From: Lasiosphaeria ovina
Lineage: Eukaryota; Ascomycota; Sordariomycetes; Sordariales; Lasiosphaeriaceae
Assembly: GCA_033439765.1 (NCBI GenBank)
Contig: JAULSN010000009.1
Span: forward strand, 310,001-374,000
Length of the DNA stretch: 64,000 nucleotides
Reading direction: 5' to 3'
The first letter of the stretch is position 1, and each line of letters opens with the position of its first letter. This document shows, piece after piece, positions 61,116 to 64,000 of this stretch. Below the pieces are notes generated by a model. That model did not search any database. It worked only from the letters and a program-made list of their open reading frames with translations, and was not told the origin of the DNA. The position numbers and the translations under genes were made by a program.

Positions 61116-61571
61116 TCACCATGTAAGGAGGACGAGGGCGAAACACGGCAGACTCGGCCGGACGTCGGGATCGTTATAGCCCCCTGTGTTGCTGTTGACC
61201 ATATTGAAGGCTGCGAGGGCCGACAGGGTTGACATGGGTCGCTTGCCAGCGCCACCGCCACCAATAATCTTGGCGAATGTGTTATCACCCGTGTTGCCGC
61301 CAGCAGCAGTCGAAGAGAATCGCTTGCCACCGCTGTAAACATTAGGATCTAAGCTCTGCTCGGGATGGAAAGAAAATACGTCCTCGTTATAGAGGGGTCG
61401 GACGTATTCGTATGGGAGGCCCTTTAGATGGTCTTGCTCGACAAGATCCGAAAGCCAAAGCTTGATAGCGCCGCCAGGGGCTGAGAGCGGATTCCGATGG
61501 ACGGTAGCTTTGACCTTCCCATTAACTCTGGTGAAGGCCGAGACGAAGGAACACTTGGCGAGGCGCTTCAT
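61116..61571 (-). CDS. Unrecognised ORF, 151 codons
   Basis: ATG at 61,569-61,571 (MKRLAKCSFVSAFTRVNG). Coding-like throughout: APGGAIKLWLSDLVEQDH, KGLPYEYVRPLYNEDVF, FHPEQSLDPNVYSGGKR, then a Gly-rich stretch (KIIGGGGAGKRPMST) and a hydrophobic end. It uses the full range of codons with no stops or breaks. A downstream exon might exist (QNQCTLEGLTKFSVTT near 61,075). It is divergent from the ORF at 61,696. One of the better candidates for a living gene here. Confidence 0.45.
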   Translation of the reverse strand: MKRLAKCSFVSAFTRVNGKVKATVHRNPLSAPGGAIKLWLSDLVEQDHLKGLPYEYVRPLYNEDVFSFHPEQSLDPNVYSGGKRFSSTAAGGNTGDNTFAKIIGGGGAGKRPMSTLSALAAFNMVNSNTGGYNDPDVRPSLPCFALVLLTW

Positions 61572-61695
61572 CTACTTCTCTATATTGATCTCTCGTATGG
61601 GAAGAGCAAGTTTCACTATAGCCACAGTACGGACCCAGGAATTGGTCTTGGCGGGTGGCTGCCATGGCAGATGGCTCCCACCACCGGATAGTTCC

Positions 61696-62238
61696 ATGCG
61701 CGAATCCGTGGAGGGTGTAATGAACAATGCGCCCCTGAACCAGGAGCATGATGTTGACGACCCCATGGTTCTCACCCTGGATGACGAGGAGCCCAATACC
61801 ACCACCAGGACTACCATCAGGACTACCCCATCCACATCGCGGCCCTCTGGTACCGAGACTGGGTCGCCAATCCCAGCCGAAGATGCGTTGGTGTCTACGC
61901 AGCGTCCAACGCCTCCCGAGTCGCCGCCGCAGAAGGTCGTGCCAGTTCGGGCCGACACGGAGCGTGTCCCCACGCCTGTTTGTCCGGTGCATCAACCCGA
62001 GGCAGCGCCTCCTCCTCGGTCGCAACACGGTGTGCCGGTTCTGCAAATCGACAAGTCGGCTCGCACGCCAGCCGTCGTGCAACTCAAGCCGACCTCCCCG
62101 GCGAGCGCCACGCCCTCGGTCAAGCGGGCACGAGTCGAGGACGAGTCTAAGATAGCCGCCAAACGTAAGAGATCTTCGACCCAAGGCTCGCTGTGGTCCT
62201 GGCCGCCCGATGCAGATTACAGGGGAGGAGGATCGTGA
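61696..62238 (+). CDS. Unrecognised proline/threonine-rich ORF, 180 codons
   Basis: ATG at 61,696 (MRESVEGVMNNAPLNQEH) opens a stop-free frame: DDPMVLTLDDEEPNTTTR, TPPESPPQKVVPVRADTE, KPTSPASATPSVKRARVE, KRKRSSTQGSLWSWPPD, stop at 62,236-62,238. An acidic start, Pro/Thr-rich middle and basic KRARVEDESKIAAKRKR-type end (a possible nuclear localisation signal) suggest an intrinsically disordered nuclear protein. It shares a 125-bp intergenic region with the minus ORF. No domain recognised. Confidence 0.4.
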   Translation: MRESVEGVMNNAPLNQEHDVDDPMVLTLDDEEPNTTTRTTIRTTPSTSRPSGTETGSPIPAEDALVSTQRPTPPESPPQKVVPVRADTERVPTPVCPVHQPEAAPPPRSQHGVPVLQIDKSARTPAVVQLKPTSPASATPSVKRARVEDESKIAAKRKRSSTQGSLWSWPPDADYRGGGS

Positions 62239-63110
62239 CGGGCCAACGGTTCTACTTGGTGAAGCGTGAACACGTCCGGACAAAAGTCGTGGTGCCAGAA
62301 TGAAGGGCGCCATCGTGGTTGACGACAGTGTAGATGGCGATGGGGCCGCGGTCTGGTGCCCCCTGGTGACTACTACGTCAGACAAGCCCAAAAAGACGGT
62401 GGGGAGACCCCGTCGCGCAGTTACGTGTGGAGCACACCACCGACCGACAGGACCAGGGCCAGCGACGAATCCGTTGTGGGCATGGCTGCGGGAAGCAGAG
62501 GGCGTGCGAGGATTGGCAACACGGTCTCGGATAAATCCCCAAAGACCCGGGGGACCGCGAAGACGACTGCGAAGAGTCGGTAGAACCGGTCGTTGGACTC
62601 TGTGAAGAGGGAAATAGACGGTCGGCGAGAATCGGCCACGGCACCGACTGTGCCTCAGGAAGGGCCCTCGGTAGAAAGAGCGAGACAGTTAGGCTCCCCT
62701 CCGGTTCTCTTGGAGGTCCTAACAAAGGTGCGCGCACGCTGACAGCCAGGTTCTCCCCGAAGCGCGCGCTTTTGCGCTCTTGGTCCGGCAAGGCGTACTG
62801 AACTAAAGGATGGGTGCAACAAGGTCATTTGCACTGGGGAGGCATGTCGGCATTTTCAATGGTAAGGAAGCCCCCATGGTTGACCACCTCCACCAATGCC
62901 GGCCTGCTCGGATTGCCTGAACTGACGCGTAGCGGCTTACTTGTGGAATACTACCATATCTACCATCATTGCCTGTATCGTCCAGACGGCAAGATCTGCG
63001 TCATGTGGGATGAGACAAAGAGGATGATGGTGCAAGAGTACTGCGAGTACGTTGCGAGTATCCGGAAATTCCACCTACGCAAAGAGAACATGGCGCCACC
63101 GAACAAGGTG
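62239..63110 (+). pseudogene. Unassigned, coding-like pieces
   Basis: Plus frames give DKSPKTRGTAKTTAKSR, KREIDGRRESATAPTVPQ (62,600) and, near 62,930-63,110, VEYYHIYHHCLYRPDG and MWDETKRMMVQEYCEYVAS. They may be parts of one broken gene following the ORF at 61,696. Frames shift between pieces. Confidence 0.25.
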
Positions 63111-64000
63111 TAGAGTATAGATATGGTAGATAGATTTCTTGCCCTTATCCATTTCCTCGACCGTGCTGTCGAGTTAACGGCTGTTCGGAGCAGGGGCCGC
63201 GAGTAGCTGGCATCTATCGGTAGGCGCCTCCGTCGCTCGCTGTCGCCCTCGAAGAGTCTTGGCCCTTCCACGGCGGTTCGTCCGAGCGTCAGCGAGACCG
63301 ATAACGCTTCACCCAGTGGCAAGAAGCTGACTCGATAGTCCACTGTTGCTGAGTGAACAGATTGGCAAGGCAAACGAGGTGACTCTCAACCGTGCGTACA
63401 TGAGGAGAAACGGGCTTGCAGAGACTTCGCAGCGGGCCAGAGATGGCCATGGCCCTTTGCCGTCTCGCCCAATCGACCCGGCCAAGTCGAGACCAGGGCC
63501 AAAGAGGCCGAGATCGAGGCCCACAACAAGAAGGTGTACTCAGCGTGGAGGGAGGCCGCTCGCGACCTTGGAACGCATCGGTGGTGTTGAACTCGATCTC
63601 CTCGGACAACTTGATCTTGAGTTCTCCGGCCTGAGCGCTTGTTCCTTGGGAAGCATCTTTTCCTCCGTATCACCGTCAGGCGTAATGCTCCCCAAAAAAA
63701 ACCCCTTCCCAAAGCGTTGCAGAATTACCAGGAATGGCCCGTCGCTTGATCTGGAACTTCAAACGTCTTGTTTCCTTCTCTAGTTCCTTGGTTGCCTTCC
63801 CTGGTTGCCTTGCGAGAGGCCATCCTTTTCGTTCCGCATTTCCCTCTTCTTCGGTTTTAGCTGCTCAAGCAAGCTGTTGGAGCGCTTGTTCCTTGGGGAG
63901 CATCTTTTCCTCCGTATCACCGTCGGGCGTGATGAGCTCGTTATCGGAGGAGCTGCCAGAATCGTCATCTCCGACGTGTATGGTCGCTAACGTTGTTGAC
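63111..64000 (-). repeat. DR-related coding remnant with 52-bp direct repeat
   Basis: AGCGCTTGTTCCTTGGG(A/G)AGC plus ATCTTTTCCTCCGTATCACC occurs at 63,637 and 63,881. On the minus strand these read TPDGDTEEKMLPKEQAL, with LKIKLSEEIEFNTTDAFQG at 63,570-63,630. The plus strand at 63,485-63,560 carries the DR coiled-coil piece (ETRAKEAEIEAHNKKVYSAW), here in an uninterrupted frame. It suggests DR repeats descend from a coiled-coil gene. The right end runs out of the window. Confidence 0.5.

Noticed and set aside
61462..62238. 258-codon plus frame starting at 61,462
   Set aside because: Its first 78 codons are antisense to the better minus-strand ORF (61,116-61,571). The ATG at 61,696 is the more credible start.
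1..64000. Giant Starship-type element or a biosynthetic cluster
   Set aside because: No tyrosine recombinase (DUF3435), no long terminal boundary repeats and no synthase or transporter set are readable. HET and nuclease-like pieces alone do not support it.

Overview
This window looks like a repeat-choked, gene-poor block of a filamentous ascomycete genome (Pezizomycotina; Sordariomycetes is a guess). The grounds are fungal gene fragments (MOB3/phocein, DHH1, FKS1, NSE4, HET domain), short introns with CTAAC-type branch sites, fungal Fot1/pogo, Tc1/mariner, Ty3/Gypsy and Copia elements, and a strong signature of repeat-induced point mutation (RIP). In RIP-hit stretches CpA/TpG is almost gone and TpA is in excess: the first 60 bases hold 10 TA, 1 CA and 0 TG. 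Nearly all stop codons in the recognisable transposon frames there are CAG/CAA/TGG turned into TAG/TAA.

Layout. 1-10,871 is a nested transposon stack. A Ty3/Gypsy reverse-transcriptase fragment (minus) was split by a Fot1/pogo DNA transposon with a TA target duplication (3,221-7,891). That transposon was itself split by a complete LTR element with a GTATT duplication (4,585-7,395). The stack is flanked by two inverted partial copies of the same Copia-type element (1,146-3,182 and 8,744-10,871), each carrying a 255-bp Gypsy-type LTR at almost the same place. 10,872-13,122 holds two further LTR-like blocks, a chromodomain relic and a tRNA-like sequence.

From 13 to 33 kb the sequence is mostly not RIP-hit. 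It is a mosaic of truncated exon-scale pieces of ordinary cellular genes (MOB3, TATA-binding protein, a rhodopsin-like membrane protein, NSE4, HDA1-type deacetylase, FKS1 glucan synthase, nucleoside diphosphate kinase, GMP synthase), joined by short direct and inverted duplications and by one dispersed repeat family, here called DR. At 35-37 kb lies a longer broken gene.

37.6-41 kb has a large palindrome, a coiled-coil repeat gene (gene A) and a Copia gag pseudogene. 42-50 kb has degraded genes, a small broken membrane protein, a DHH1 helicase fragment, a broken HET-domain gene and a GST fragment. 50.4-51.5 kb has a second coiled-coil gene (gene B) related to gene A. 53.7-55.0 kb is a nearly intact Tc1/mariner-type element whose transposase has lost its third catalytic residue. 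55-61 kb is more DR repeat with a nuclease-like fragment and a sterol-methyltransferase-like fragment. The last 3 kb has a divergent pair of unrecognised ORFs and more DR pieces.

No recognised cellular gene in the window looks both complete and intact. The best candidates for living genes are the Tc1 ORF (probably inactive), gene B, a 54-codon mitochondrial-looking ORF at 13.9 kb and the divergent ORFs near 61-62 kb. All family names come from recognising protein motifs by eye. Copy-number, expression and database checks were not possible.
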